A DNA stretch of 64,000 bases from Gammaproteobacteria bacterium HGW-Gammaproteobacteria-13. Its GTDB lineage: Bacteria > Pseudomonadota > Gammaproteobacteria > Pseudomonadales > Pseudomonadaceae. A model generated the notes under the pieces. The model worked only from the letters and a program-made list of their open reading frames with translations. It had not been told where the DNA came from and made no database searches. The stretch lies in assembly GCA_002840155.1 (NCBI GenBank), contig PGZH01000013.1, forward strand, positions 1 to 64,000. Reading direction: 5' to 3'. The translations under genes were made by a program, and so were the position numbers. Of the stretch, positions 57,401-64,000 are shown piece by piece (position 1 is the first letter of the stretch; every line of letters begins with the position of its first letter).

Positions 57401-60400
57401 TCGGCAGTCTCAACCCGGCTGAGACTGGAACTCGTCCGTTCAATGGGCAGACGGACTTTACTGCGGCGATTCAGGAAACTATGACTGCCTATGTCCCGAT
57501 TGTAGGGGCAAGCAATCAGGTGTTCTTTATCAGTGACGGTAACCCCAATGAACAGACAGGCACTGGCGGTAACTCTCTAGCTGACGCTACAGCTGCGGCT
57601 TGGAACACCTTCGTAGACACCAAAGGTGTGAATGTCACCACCATCGGTATTGGTAACGGAATCAATACTGACCGCCTACAGGATGTTGATCTGGATGGCG
57701 TAGGTGCACCTATTCTGGTCGCTAATTTCAATGGGCTGATTGACACCCTGCTGGGCCAGATCGGCGCTTTGGTCAGTGGCAATGTGTTGCTGGGTAGCGA
57801 TGGTGTTGCTGGTGGTGGCGATGACGATGCCTTTGGCGCTGACGGCCCAGGGTATATCCAGTCCATCGTGATCAATAACGTCACCTATGTCTGGAACGGC
57901 ACCAATACCATTACCCCGAGCAGCGGGCCGGCAATTGCCGGTAGCCAGCTGAGCAATATCACTACGGCTGAAGGCGGCAAACTGAGTTTCAACTTCAGCA
58001 CCGGGGCGTGGACCTATCAAGCGCCCTCAAATGTCGCCGGTGATAAAACCGAAACCTTCACCTACACCATCGTCGACAAGGATGGCGACCCATCCAGCGC
58101 TAATTTGACCGTTTATGTTGAAGACGTAAGTCCGATAATTGCAATGGTTGACGAAGATGAGTTGTCTGGTGGCATCACTGATAACGATTCGGTTAATACC
58201 GTAGCAACTGGCAGCCTCAGTAACTTGATTGTTGGCCCAGCAGTCTCTGCGCAGTTCAGTTTGTCTGCCGATACCAGTGGGTTGAGCGGTGCATCTTCCG
58301 GTGGTACTCCGTTGGTGTATAGCGTGGTCGGTAACCTGCTGACAGCGAAAGCCGGCGCTGCAGGTCCTGCTGTATTCACGCTAGAAGTGCAAAGCAATGG
58401 TGACTATACCTTCACCTTGCTAAAAGCCCTGGATCACCCACTGGGCAATGGCGATGACAATGAGCTGCTGGTCATGGACTTTGCCAGCATCATTATGGCC
58501 AGCAACGGCAGTAACCCTCTGCCCCTGGCTGGACAGTTCTTGGTGCAAATTGAGGACGATGTTCCTACCACTGGCGTCAATGCACCTGTGCAACTGGACG
58601 ACGATGCTCTGGCCAATGGCATTCCTGGAGGCGTGGGCGATGACGCAGACTCGATAAACGCCAGCGGTATCCTGAGTCACAACTTCGGTGCCGATGGTGC
58701 AGGAAGCGTGCAGTGGTTAACCACAGGTGCTCCGGGCGGTTTCACTTACGAAGCGGGGCCTGGCGGTTCGTTGCTGGTCAAGCAGGGTGGCGTAACTGTA
58801 CTGACGGTGTCTCTCGACAGCGCCACTGGAGCCTATGGTGTTGTCCAGAATGCTCCGATTCAGCACGCCACCGGCAATCAGGAAAACAACCAGGCCTTTA
58901 CCCTGAGTTATCAGGTGACTGACAAAGATGGCGACAAGGCCACAGGCACATTGTCAATCAACGTTGACGACGACACACCGCTGGCTAAGAACGATACCGC
59001 CGATGTGGCGGAAGGGCGCGGGCAGGACTTCAACGTAGCCTTTGTGTTGGACTCCAGCGGCAGCATCAATAGTAGCGAGTTCAGCACCATGATGAATGCC
59101 GTGAAAGCGGCAGGGCAGGCGTTGTATGCCGGTACTGACGGTGATGTGAAAGTAACTATCGTGGCGTTCTCGTCGACTTCGCTGGCCTATCCATCGGTCA
59201 CTACGCTGGCGTCTTTCAACGCCTTGATTGACAACATCATTGCCAACCGGCCGTTCAGCGGGCAGACCGACTTCACTGATGGTATCCAGCAAACCATGGC
59301 TGTCTACAACCCGATAGCGGGCTGGAGTAACCAGGTGTTCTTCATCAGTGACGGTAATCCTAACGAGCAGACCGGCCCTGGAGGTACCTCGCTGACCACA
59401 ACCACTGCCACGGCCTGGAATAACTTTGTCGACAATAACGGCATCAATGTCACGACCATCGGTGTTGGCGACGGCATCAATGCTGCTCGACTGCAGGATG
59501 TAGATGTCGATGGTAATGGCTCACCCATCCTGATCAGTAACTTCAGCGGGCTGATTGGTACCCTGCTGAGTCAGCTGGTCGGTGGCAGTGTCAGCGGCAA
59601 TGTACTGCTGGGTAGCGATAATGCAGTGGGCGGCGGTGACGATGATAGCTTCGGTGCCGATGGCCCAGGTTATATCCAATCGATTGTCATCAATGGGGCG
59701 ACTTACACCTGGAATGGCGTCGGCACTATTAGCGTAAGTACCGGTGGCAATATTGCGGGTAGTCAGCTGACGGAGGTTGCTACTGGTCTGGGTGGCAAAC
59801 TGAGCTTCAGTTTCGCCACTGGTGCCTGGACCTATGTGGCACCGCCGAGTGTGGCAGCTGATACGAGCGAGAGCTTCGGCTACACCATCGTTGACAAGGA
59901 TGGCGACCCATCTAGTGCTTCGCTGACCATCAATATCGAGGACACCTCTCCGGTTATCGGTCGAGTGGACGAGGACGAGCTGCCTGGAGGCATAACGGAT
60001 GGTGACAGCGTAAATACAGTCGCTACCGGTAGCCTGGTTGATTTGTTGGTGGGTTCCAATAGTGGGCAGTTCAGCCTGAATACCTCGCCGGCTATCATGC
60101 CGACGATAACCTCTGGTGGTGTTGCGGTTACTTATAGCTTCTCCGGTGACACCATGACCGCCAAGGCGGGTAGTACCGATGTGTTCACCCTCAAAGTCCT
60201 GAGCGATGGCACTTATACCTTCACACTACTAGGCCCGCTGGACCATCCAAATGCAGGCACCAACGACAACGAAATTCTCACGCTGAATCTGACCAATGCA
60301 ATCAAGGCCAGTAATGGTGTGAATCCGTTACCGATTGCCGGCGATCTGTTGATCCAGGTTGAGGACGATGTGCCCATTGCCTTTACTCCGGTCACGGCGT

Positions 60401-61956
60401 TGCTGGTTGATCAGGTCAGTGAAACCCGCTCCATTACAGCTGACCTGCGTTTTGAGGCTTCGGCAGGTGCTGATGGCCCAGATCAGGTTAATTTCTCCAT
60501 CGTGCAAGGTGCTGCTGCTCGGGATGCCAGTGGCAATTTGCTGAGCCTCAATGGTCAACAGTTGTACCTGTTCTATGGCAGTGACCAATCCATTATCGAG
60601 GCCAAGACCAGCGCCAATGGAACTCTCGGTTATCGCATTGATATGGATGCATCGACCGATAGCTACACGCTGACCACCTACGGCCCGATAGCCAACGGAA
60701 CAGAAGTGTCTGCCACTAATCTGACGGGTGTCGGCGGTGGTAACTCCGCCTTCAAAGGATTGATCGACATGGGGGGCACAACGTTCGATGCTTTGTTGTC
60801 GAGTACAACAGGGCAGAGCGTTAACACCAACAGCAGCGAAATTGGCATTAGTGATGGCAACAGCATCAAGAATGGCGAGCAGCTGCGGATCGATTTGGTC
60901 AATGGCCTGGCAACGGGTGGTGCTAATGGCACCGGTTTCACCTATACCAGCCACAACACCACCAATCGCTTTGCCCAGAAAGTTGCCTGGGTTAGCCCGA
61001 GCGGCGCAGGGACCGCAACCTTCGCGATAGCAGTGCTGTTGGCCGACAATGACTACAGCTTTATTGGCGATGCTTCAGGTGAAACGACGCGTAACCTGGC
61101 TACCAGCAATATTCGCATTTACGCCATCGAGGGCGGTCTAGAGGTGGACAAAACCAGTCAGGTTACTCTCACTGACCTGGGCAACTCGATTCGAGTGACG
61201 GGTATGCAGGAAGGGTGGTGGTACGAAGTCAGCTCCGCCAATAACTTCAGTGCCGTGCAGATTGATGGTGGCAACGGGCAAACCTTCAAGTTGGGTTTCT
61301 TTGAATATGACCAGGCAAGTACTGGGCAGCCCATCAGTCTTTCTCACAATATCATCGGTATTGATGGTGACGGGGACAGTGTAAGTAGCGTACTTAGCGC
61401 CATGTTGATTCCTGACTCGCTGTCGGTGGATGGTACTGCCGGTGTGGATAATCTGGTTGGTACTGCCGGAGTCGACTACCTCTTCGGTCTGGGGGGCAAT
61501 GACACGCTCAGTGGTTTGGCTGGTAATGATGTGCTGTCCGGTGGCGATGGCAACGACATCCTCATCGGTGGGTTGGGCAACGATATCCTCTCTGGTGGTG
61601 CCGGTGCGGATACCTTCCGCTGGCTATCAACTGATACCACGGGGGCTGATAAGGTGCTCGATTTCAAACCCAGTGAGGGTGACAAGTTGGATCTCACCCA
61701 GTTGCTGGTTGGTGAGTCCTACAATGCCGGGTCGCTAGATGACTTCCTTAGCTTCTCGATAGTTGATAACAGCACCATTATTGCGGTTAGCCCCACAGCA
61801 GGCGGCGCCGCAACCACAACCATTGAGTTGACCGGTTTTAATGTGGCTGTCGAGTACGGTGTGACTCCAGGCGGTGGCGGCATTATTTCTGGAGGAGCAG
61901 ATACAGCCAGTGTCATCAATGGGCTGTTGGGAGATAACGCTTTGCAAGTAGCGTGA
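51439..61956 (+). CDS. Giant RTX adhesin with Lap-type retention module (LapA/MapA-like)
   Basis: 3,505 residues, type I secreted. (1) Residues 1-115: retention module ([20 protein letters not shown]), then the periplasmic protease-type cleavage motif TAAG at 118-121. (2) 120-330: Gly-rich linker and a VCBS/Ig-like domain. (3) about 330-1315: one divergent and four close copies of a 199/200-residue acidic repeat (T1SS-143 type). (4) about 1473-1625: DUF4114-like domain (YDYNDVSTN). (5) about 1775-2985: two tandem modules of about 609 residues, each with a von Willebrand A domain with intact metal motif (DFSGS near 1929, DSSGS near 2538; [14 protein letters not shown]). (6) about 3330-3395: RTX nonapeptides ([16 protein letters not shown]). 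(7) C-terminal type I secretion signal ([14 protein letters not shown]). Expected at the cell surface, held by the retention module and released by a LapG-like protease. GAGG precedes the ATG. Confidence 0.95.
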   Translation: MATLIGVVSQVIGEVYAVAGDGTRRPLSEGDRVFAGEQIVTGAAGSIAVAMSNGQQLTLGRDSSLNLSEQMLAGSSNQQAPTAETPPAAPSDGDLTDVEKLQAAIEAGVDPTLEGEATAAGPGAGGAAGGVGGGHSFVLLGETGGALDPIIGFPTEGLNTGPEFPNPDPVVADEAPDSSPTIEIIYFDQEGSVVTGPGVVEEAALNPDAVTNLDGQAGSNPGSNAENVSGSLIINSPDGISAIQVLDKDGVWINVQGGGVVQGVYGQLVFDAAGNWTYTLADNTLNHSIPDAVGADDQLLDPFFVRVFDNDGDVSPTVPLTIAVYDDGPSILRFDISEQGGLLVVDESVGTGGSTKDESGYASNNDETSYSGSETGVIGYASFNLESIFSLAVDPGADGENLEARTFSLTLSEDGADSGLTATAGGPILLSFVGGDGADAGDILGIADGGLVVFRISINSSTGAVSVTQYAAVDHGDDGNNHDSMAVIGEGLIGVTVKIFDNDGDSATSPIVELGSRIGFEDDGPQACIFLKGPWAQVTHDESAGLQNFLTSWWKPGDWDNDVNFVSAFNGVADKGGDIDPTGFARSLTPIVSTFGSSYGSDFAGATTVLSLELTGEPGSDSGLKTTDGTQINLYIEGGLVVGRVASGDFAGQAAFAVAIGADGSISIAQYMSLEHPVGGSSYDEAVTLAGKIKAVVTVTDGDGDVAVDKVNIGHVIAFEDDGPVATIKAVHGVHVVHDESHGLQNATATPTRPDDANDNDINGISNLFSSVVNRGGDLSPKGYAQSNGPLVTTAGSSYGQDQEGATSQLSLAVVGGNGADSGLSTTAGFAIKLYVENSLVVGRIVGGPDAGKAAFAIAIGADGTVSVAQYVSLQHPIGGSSYDEAVSLAGKVQAVLTVTDGDGDVAVDKVNIGSSIRFEDDGPTAHINLKGPWADVTHDETAGLQNFWNTWALGDITDNDVAYLSVFDGVANKGTDISPTGFAKSATPVVTTLGSSYGEDEEGATTQLSLIVKNGNGDDSGLRTTDGHSITLHLEGALIVGRIVGGADAGKAAFAIAIGADGSLSVAQYVSLEHPIGGSSYDEAVNLAGKIQAVVTVTDGDGDVAVDKVDIGSVIRFEDDGPTANISLVRNAGVTHDESAGLQNAVATPLIPGDANDNDVADLSALFAAVATPGTDLDPVGYAQSSGAVVSIAGSSTGQDDEGATTVLSLALQGSNGMDSGLKTTDGSTIRLHVEGELVVGRVDGGADNGKAAFAVAIGSDGTLSVAQYISLKHPDGSNADESLSLSGKIKAVLTVTDGDGDVAVDKVDIGHVIRFEDDAPTAGQVTAAVVLDDEGLSGGINGGPGDVAGAAISTSGNLAFNAGADGLKSIALSGPATLGTENVTSNWDATTNTLTISSVRGALLTVVLTDPATGAYTINLLQPLMHPVSGTEDDITLNIGYTVTDGDNDSATGSLVVTIDDDTPTIQAGNIGVTSFVTFQGTDAGFSNSYGYYNKAPDGSPVDGKVIWANVHAQSVGDVADLSGLDPAKTGFFIIPNGGANAGLTNGSVVTFEFVAGQWQAKLGGVPLVGADGANVLFSDASLNPGGSHLQDTGNAGNQNWEDKTLTSDYDYNDVSTNITWGSALQVDESAFHIDATANFSGVFNVQPGADGLQSLTYNLSVQNANSGLVDTETNQEVILSLNAGVIEGRTSISNQLVFTLSVNPTGTVTLDQIRAIVHPTGDPDEAKFLGAGHVSLNAVVTDGDGDQASASLDIGTVISFKDDGPSVLPNNMVQLDDDALANGIPGGVGDDADSTNASGTLGHSFGADGAGSLQWLNTGAPTGFTYQVSGSSLLVKQGATTVLTVTLDQSNGAYTVTQNAPIQHATADQENNQAFTLSYQVIDKDGDTATGSLSINVDDDTPQAQDDVATVQASQGKDFNVAFVLDFSGSIDNAELNTMLQAVRAAGQALFNGTTGDVTIKIVAFSGTATSYAAVTDYAAFSTLIGSLNPAETGTRPFNGQTDFTAAIQETMTAYVPIVGASNQVFFISDGNPNEQTGTGGNSLADATAAAWNTFVDTKGVNVTTIGIGNGINTDRLQDVDLDGVGAPILVANFNGLIDTLLGQIGALVSGNVLLGSDGVAGGGDDDAFGADGPGYIQSIVINNVTYVWNGTNTITPSSGPAIAGSQLSNITTAEGGKLSFNFSTGAWTYQAPSNVAGDKTETFTYTIVDKDGDPSSANLTVYVEDVSPIIAMVDEDELSGGITDNDSVNTVATGSLSNLIVGPAVSAQFSLSADTSGLSGASSGGTPLVYSVVGNLLTAKAGAAGPAVFTLEVQSNGDYTFTLLKALDHPLGNGDDNELLVMDFASIIMASNGSNPLPLAGQFLVQIEDDVPTTGVNAPVQLDDDALANGIPGGVGDDADSINASGILSHNFGADGAGSVQWLTTGAPGGFTYEAGPGGSLLVKQGGVTVLTVSLDSATGAYGVVQNAPIQHATGNQENNQAFTLSYQVTDKDGDKATGTLSINVDDDTPLAKNDTADVAEGRGQDFNVAFVLDSSGSINSSEFSTMMNAVKAAGQALYAGTDGDVKVTIVAFSSTSLAYPSVTTLASFNALIDNIIANRPFSGQTDFTDGIQQTMAVYNPIAGWSNQVFFISDGNPNEQTGPGGTSLTTTTATAWNNFVDNNGINVTTIGVGDGINAARLQDVDVDGNGSPILISNFSGLIGTLLSQLVGGSVSGNVLLGSDNAVGGGDDDSFGADGPGYIQSIVINGATYTWNGVGTISVSTGGNIAGSQLTEVATGLGGKLSFSFATGAWTYVAPPSVAADTSESFGYTIVDKDGDPSSASLTINIEDTSPVIGRVDEDELPGGITDGDSVNTVATGSLVDLLVGSNSGQFSLNTSPAIMPTITSGGVAVTYSFSGDTMTAKAGSTDVFTLKVLSDGTYTFTLLGPLDHPNAGTNDNEILTLNLTNAIKASNGVNPLPIAGDLLIQVEDDVPIAFTPVTALLVDQVSETRSITADLRFEASAGADGPDQVNFSIVQGAAARDASGNLLSLNGQQLYLFYGSDQSIIEAKTSANGTLGYRIDMDASTDSYTLTTYGPIANGTEVSATNLTGVGGGNSAFKGLIDMGGTTFDALLSSTTGQSVNTNSSEIGISDGNSIKNGEQLRIDLVNGLATGGANGTGFTYTSHNTTNRFAQKVAWVSPSGAGTATFAIAVLLADNDYSFIGDASGETTRNLATSNIRIYAIEGGLEVDKTSQVTLTDLGNSIRVTGMQEGWWYEVSSANNFSAVQIDGGNGQTFKLGFFEYDQASTGQPISLSHNIIGIDGDGDSVSSVLSAMLIPDSLSVDGTAGVDNLVGTAGVDYLFGLGGNDTLSGLAGNDVLSGGDGNDILIGGLGNDILSGGAGADTFRWLSTDTTGADKVLDFKPSEGDKLDLTQLLVGESYNAGSLDDFLSFSIVDNSTIIAVSPTAGGAATTTIELTGFNVAVEYGVTPGGGGIISGGADTASVINGLLGDNALQVA
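52996..55386 (+). repeat. Four tandem 597-600 base repeats in the adhesin
   Basis: Units begin with the codons for FEDDGP at 52996, 53593, 54193 and 54790, with the boundary motif again at 55387. Each encodes a domain with [38 protein letters not shown] and [15 protein letters not shown]. Spacing is 597, 600, 597 and 597 bases. Confidence 0.9.
56763..60398 (+). repeat. Tandem duplication of the von Willebrand A module in the adhesin
   Basis: Unit 1 (56763-58589) and unit 2 (58590-about 60398) each contain, in order, [20 protein letters not shown], an Ig-like segment, the vWA domain, GNVLLGSD and [15 protein letters not shown], and DEDELGGITD-like segment. Landmarks are 1,827 bases apart. DNA identity is only moderate, so the duplication is old or the copies have diverged under selection. 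Confidence 0.9.
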
Positions 61957-61978
61957 CGGTAGGTTGGTAGCCACACTG

Positions 61979-62017
61979 AAGCCCGCAATCCTAATCAGAT
62001 TGCGGGCTTCTTTTTGG
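61979..62017 (+). terminator. Terminator of the adhesin gene
   Basis: GAAGCCCGCAATC and GATTGCGGGCTTCTTTTT, a perfect stem with U-tract, 22 bases after the stop codon. Confidence 0.95.
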
Positions 62018-62056
62018 GTTTATTGAGCACTCATTTGAATGACGACTATGTCGCGA

Positions 62057-62929
62057 TTACAGCTGCCGCAGATACGCCACCACATCCGGAGCACCCGCCA
62101 AGCGTAGACCTTCTCCCAAGGCTGTGGCCTCGGTTGAATGCTTGGGCAGCAGGAGAAACTCCGGTGAACCAGTACCGCCCAGCAGGGATAGGCGCGCGTA
62201 GGGTAGGCCGTTATCCAATAGCAGCGCCATAAACGCAGGGTCACTCCAGGCCGCGTTGGGCATGCCCAATACGTGATAGTGCTGCTGCAGATTGCTGATG
62301 CCTTGTTCACTCAAGCGGTAATGGTTGAGTTCGGCTGGTAGGTTGACCTCCAGCTCGCGCCTGCGGGCGTAGGCGATGGCGCAGGCGAAGGCCTCACTAT
62401 GATGTTCGCCGGCCCAGAACACCCGCTCGCCACGCCAGCTGGCTTGACGCAGGATGATGCGTTCACCCGCAAGAAAGCGCGGCAACGCCAGGCTGATGGC
62501 TTTGACGAAATCCTTGTAGCTGATGATGCGTACCTGGCGGCAGGGCTCGCTGGCGGCGAAGACTTCGAAGCTGGCGTGGCTGGCCTGCTGAGGGTTGCAA
62601 GTCGATAGGCCGTCGATCATGCGTAGATCGAACGAGGTCAGCTGCTGCTCTTGCGCTTCGATCACCCGCACCAGCATGGCATGGGCTTGCGCCTTGTCTT
62701 CCTGAACGGGGCCAGAGAGTGCGCTGCGTGGTAGGTCTATCAGACGGTGTAGCTGTGGGCCGTCTTGCCAGCAGATGCTTTCACGCAGTTGCGGCAGGGG
62801 GCTGAAGGGCAGGCGAAGCTGGCTGGCGCGCTCAAGTATCTGGCGTTGCCCACGGCCGATAAGGCCTAGCCGTTGCGCTAAGGCACCGAGGCGTGAGCTG
62901 AGGGTGGAAGGCTGCTCAGACAGACTCAT
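62057..62929 (-). CDS. Hypothetical protein
   Basis: 290 residues, no signal peptide or membrane helix. Arginine- and leucine-rich; two sub-regions are visible: an N-terminal helical part (SRLGALAQRLGLIGRGQRQILERASQLRL without a known motif) and a C-terminal alpha/beta part (FLAGERIILRQASWRGERVFWAG, then AYARRRELEVNLPAEL). A similar protein is encoded near pyrD in other pseudomonads as I recall, with no assigned function. I cannot name an activity. Confidence 0.75.
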   Translation of the reverse strand: MSLSEQPSTLSSRLGALAQRLGLIGRGQRQILERASQLRLPFSPLPQLRESICWQDGPQLHRLIDLPRSALSGPVQEDKAQAHAMLVRVIEAQEQQLTSFDLRMIDGLSTCNPQQASHASFEVFAASEPCRQVRIISYKDFVKAISLALPRFLAGERIILRQASWRGERVFWAGEHHSEAFACAIAYARRRELEVNLPAELNHYRLSEQGISNLQQHYHVLGMPNAAWSDPAFMALLLDNGLPYARLSLLGGTGSPEFLLLPKHSTEATALGEGLRLAGAPDVVAYLRQL

Positions 62930-63018
62930 GGCCAGGTACGAACTCCGAAATCACCATTAGCAGTTTGGCAGAGCCCGCTGAGCACTGCACAGGCTTTATC
63001 GGCCGTGGGGACAGGTTT

Positions 63019-63086
63019 TTTATGGCCCGCCATCCCTGGCAGCCACCCTTCGGGCCGTCGCTGCGCGACGTTAAAAAATACTCCCG
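63019..63086 (-). repeat. Dispersed two-hairpin repeat, copy 2
   Basis: Read on the minus strand it matches the unit at 13702-13769 in about 60 of 68 positions, including both stem-loops (CGTCGC/GCGACG and CTGCCA-GGGA-TGGC). It lies in the 300-base region between the hypothetical gene and DUF2835, which otherwise shows no gene. Confidence 0.85.
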
Positions 63087-63229
63087 GTAATTTTCTTAGG
63101 CCTGTCGTCCTTGGACGGAAACCCTGCGAGGCGTCCCCAGCGAGGTAAACAATGGCGTTCGGCCATTTTTTACCGGGCAGGCGCGCGGCGTATGGCAAGA
63201 TTGCTGCAGTCAGTTGCAAAGGTGCCTCC

Positions 63230-63451
63230 ATGCCCAGTCTGGTGTTTGATATTGCGTTATCGGCCGAGCGCTTGCGTGTGGTCTATCAAGGGCGTGCCAA
63301 CCGGATATTAGTGCAAAGTCGCGATGGGCGGAGTGTCAGTGTGCCGGCCCACCATTTTCGGCCATTTCTGACCCACGACGGTGTCTATGGTTCCTTCGAG
63401 CTCGAGTTCAGCGCGGCCGGTGAGTTACTCAGCCTGCGCCGCTTGGGCTGA
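63230..63451 (+). CDS. DUF2835 family protein
   Basis: 73 residues, beginning [20 protein letters not shown], with the conserved [38 protein letters not shown]. An all-beta small protein of the DUF2835 family with no known function; length is normal. The ATG at 63230 is chosen by homology; a longer frame to 63152 is not conserved. It lies 80 bases upstream of pyrD. Confidence 0.85.
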   Translation: MPSLVFDIALSAERLRVVYQGRANRILVQSRDGRSVSVPAHHFRPFLTHDGVYGSFELEFSAAGELLSLRRLG

Positions 63452-63531
63452 TAGCGCTGTGCGCCTCGCCTATCAGGCGCGCAGCCGGCTATAATCGCGG
63501 CCTTTGTAACTTTATCGAGCTAAGCCTGCCC

Positions 63532-64000
63532 ATGTATACCCTGGCCCGCGAGCTGCTGTTCAAACTTTCCCCCGAAGCCTCCCATGAACTGTCCATCGAC
63601 ATGATCGGTGCGGGCGGTCGTCTGGGGCTTAATGGCTTACTGACCAAGAGCCCGGCCGCGCTGCCGGTCAAGGTGATGGGGCTGGAGTTTCCCAACCCGG
63701 TCGGTTTGGCTGCCGGCTTGGACAAGAATGGCGATGCCATCGATGGTTTTGCTCAGCTGGGCTTTGGTTTTGTGGAAATCGGCACCGTGACGCCGCGTCC
63801 GCAGCCGGGTAACCCGAAGCCGCGCTTGTTCCGCTTGCCTGAGGCCGAGGCGATCATCAATCGCATGGGCTTCAATAACCACGGCGTTGACCACCTGCTG
63901 GCCCGCGTCCAGGCGGCCAAATACAAGGGCGTGCTGGGTATCAATATCGGCAAGAACTTCGATACCCCGGTCGAAAACGCAGTGGATGACTACCTGCTGT
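63532..64000 (+). CDS. pyrD: Dihydroorotate dehydrogenase (quinone), 5' part
   Basis: The first 156 residues are in the window; the gene runs off the end. Class 2 features are present: an N-terminal membrane-associating helix pair ([20 protein letters not shown]), [46 protein letters not shown] and [10 protein letters not shown]. It oxidises dihydroorotate to orotate in pyrimidine synthesis, passing electrons to ubiquinone. A TATAAT hexamer at 63490-63495 is a likely -10 box, although no good -35 is seen. Confidence 0.96.
   Translation, partial: MYTLARELLFKLSPEASHELSIDMIGAGGRLGLNGLLTKSPAALPVKVMGLEFPNPVGLAAGLDKNGDAIDGFAQLGFGFVEIGTVTPRPQPGNPKPRLFRLPEAEAIINRMGFNNHGVDHLLARVQAAKYKGVLGINIGKNFDTPVENAVDDYLL

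Noticed and set aside
62926-63231. Open frame of 101 codons on the minus strand
   Set aside because: Its middle part is the translated dispersed repeat, and the same peptide string appears in a frame over the copy at 13702; not a gene.

Overview
The window looks like a chromosomal segment of a Pseudomonas species. The evidence is the gene order 4.5S RNA - dnaX - ybaB - recR - acyl-CoA dehydrogenase, then apt - anr - coiled-coil gene - hemN - ccoSIHG - two tandem ccoNOQP operons, which matches the arrangement I know from P. aeruginosa and relatives. Several kinds of Pseudomonas-style intergenic repeats (REP doublets, GTAGGTTGGG hairpins) point the same way. No phage, plasmid, transposase or CRISPR array is visible.

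Layout. 1-100: 3' end of a 5S rRNA and its terminator. 100-6.9 kb: HU protein, a chemoreceptor, 4.5S RNA, two small proteins of unknown function, and the replication/recombination block dnaX-ybaB-recR. 7-8.5 kb: acyl-CoA dehydrogenase and a cold-shock protein. 8.8-18 kb: an accessory metabolic and stress region with (i) an AraC regulator divergent from an SDR and a small monooxygenase-fold gene, (ii) ohrR, a 39-codon secreted peptide gene, ohr and a secreted esterase, and (iii) a Baeyer-Villiger-type monooxygenase plus SDR operon divergent from a TetR regulator, with a strong palindromic operator between them. 18.3-19.2 kb: a NaChBac-like voltage-gated channel. 19.3-35 kb: the low-oxygen respiration block: apt, anr, hemN with an Anr box, the cbb3 assembly genes ccoGHIS, and cbb3-1 and cbb3-2. 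Only cbb3-2 has a recognisable upstream Anr box. 35-46 kb: a hydrolase, nfuA, an RlmN/Cfr-type radical SAM enzyme, DUF1883, an EamA transporter, aceK, a TonB receptor, a 43-residue protein, an Aer-type receptor and a DTW-domain tRNA modification enzyme. 46-62 kb: a type I secretion operon (TolC-like, ABC, HlyD-like) divergent from a giant 3,505-residue RTX adhesin. 62-64 kb: two hypothetical genes and the 5' part of pyrD.

How the parts work together. Anr, HemN, CcoGHIS and the two terminal oxidases form the micro-aerobic respiratory module. The Aer-type receptor could add an energy or oxygen taxis response. The adhesin has a Lap-type N-terminal retention module followed by a TAAG motif, many acidic repeats, two duplicated von Willebrand A domains and a C-terminal RTX/type I signal. 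With the divergent exporter operon it makes a self-contained surface adhesin system of the LapA/MapA kind. Its expected protease and c-di-GMP receptor (LapG, LapD) are not in the window.

The most unusual items are the internal duplication in the adhesin, the Anr box placed inside the coding region of the gene divergent from ccoN2, a repeat that supplies the ccoI stop codon, several MITE-like intergenic elements, clear operator architectures for the AraC and TetR regulators, and two small genes with good ribosome-binding sites. I found no convincing wholly new multigene system.
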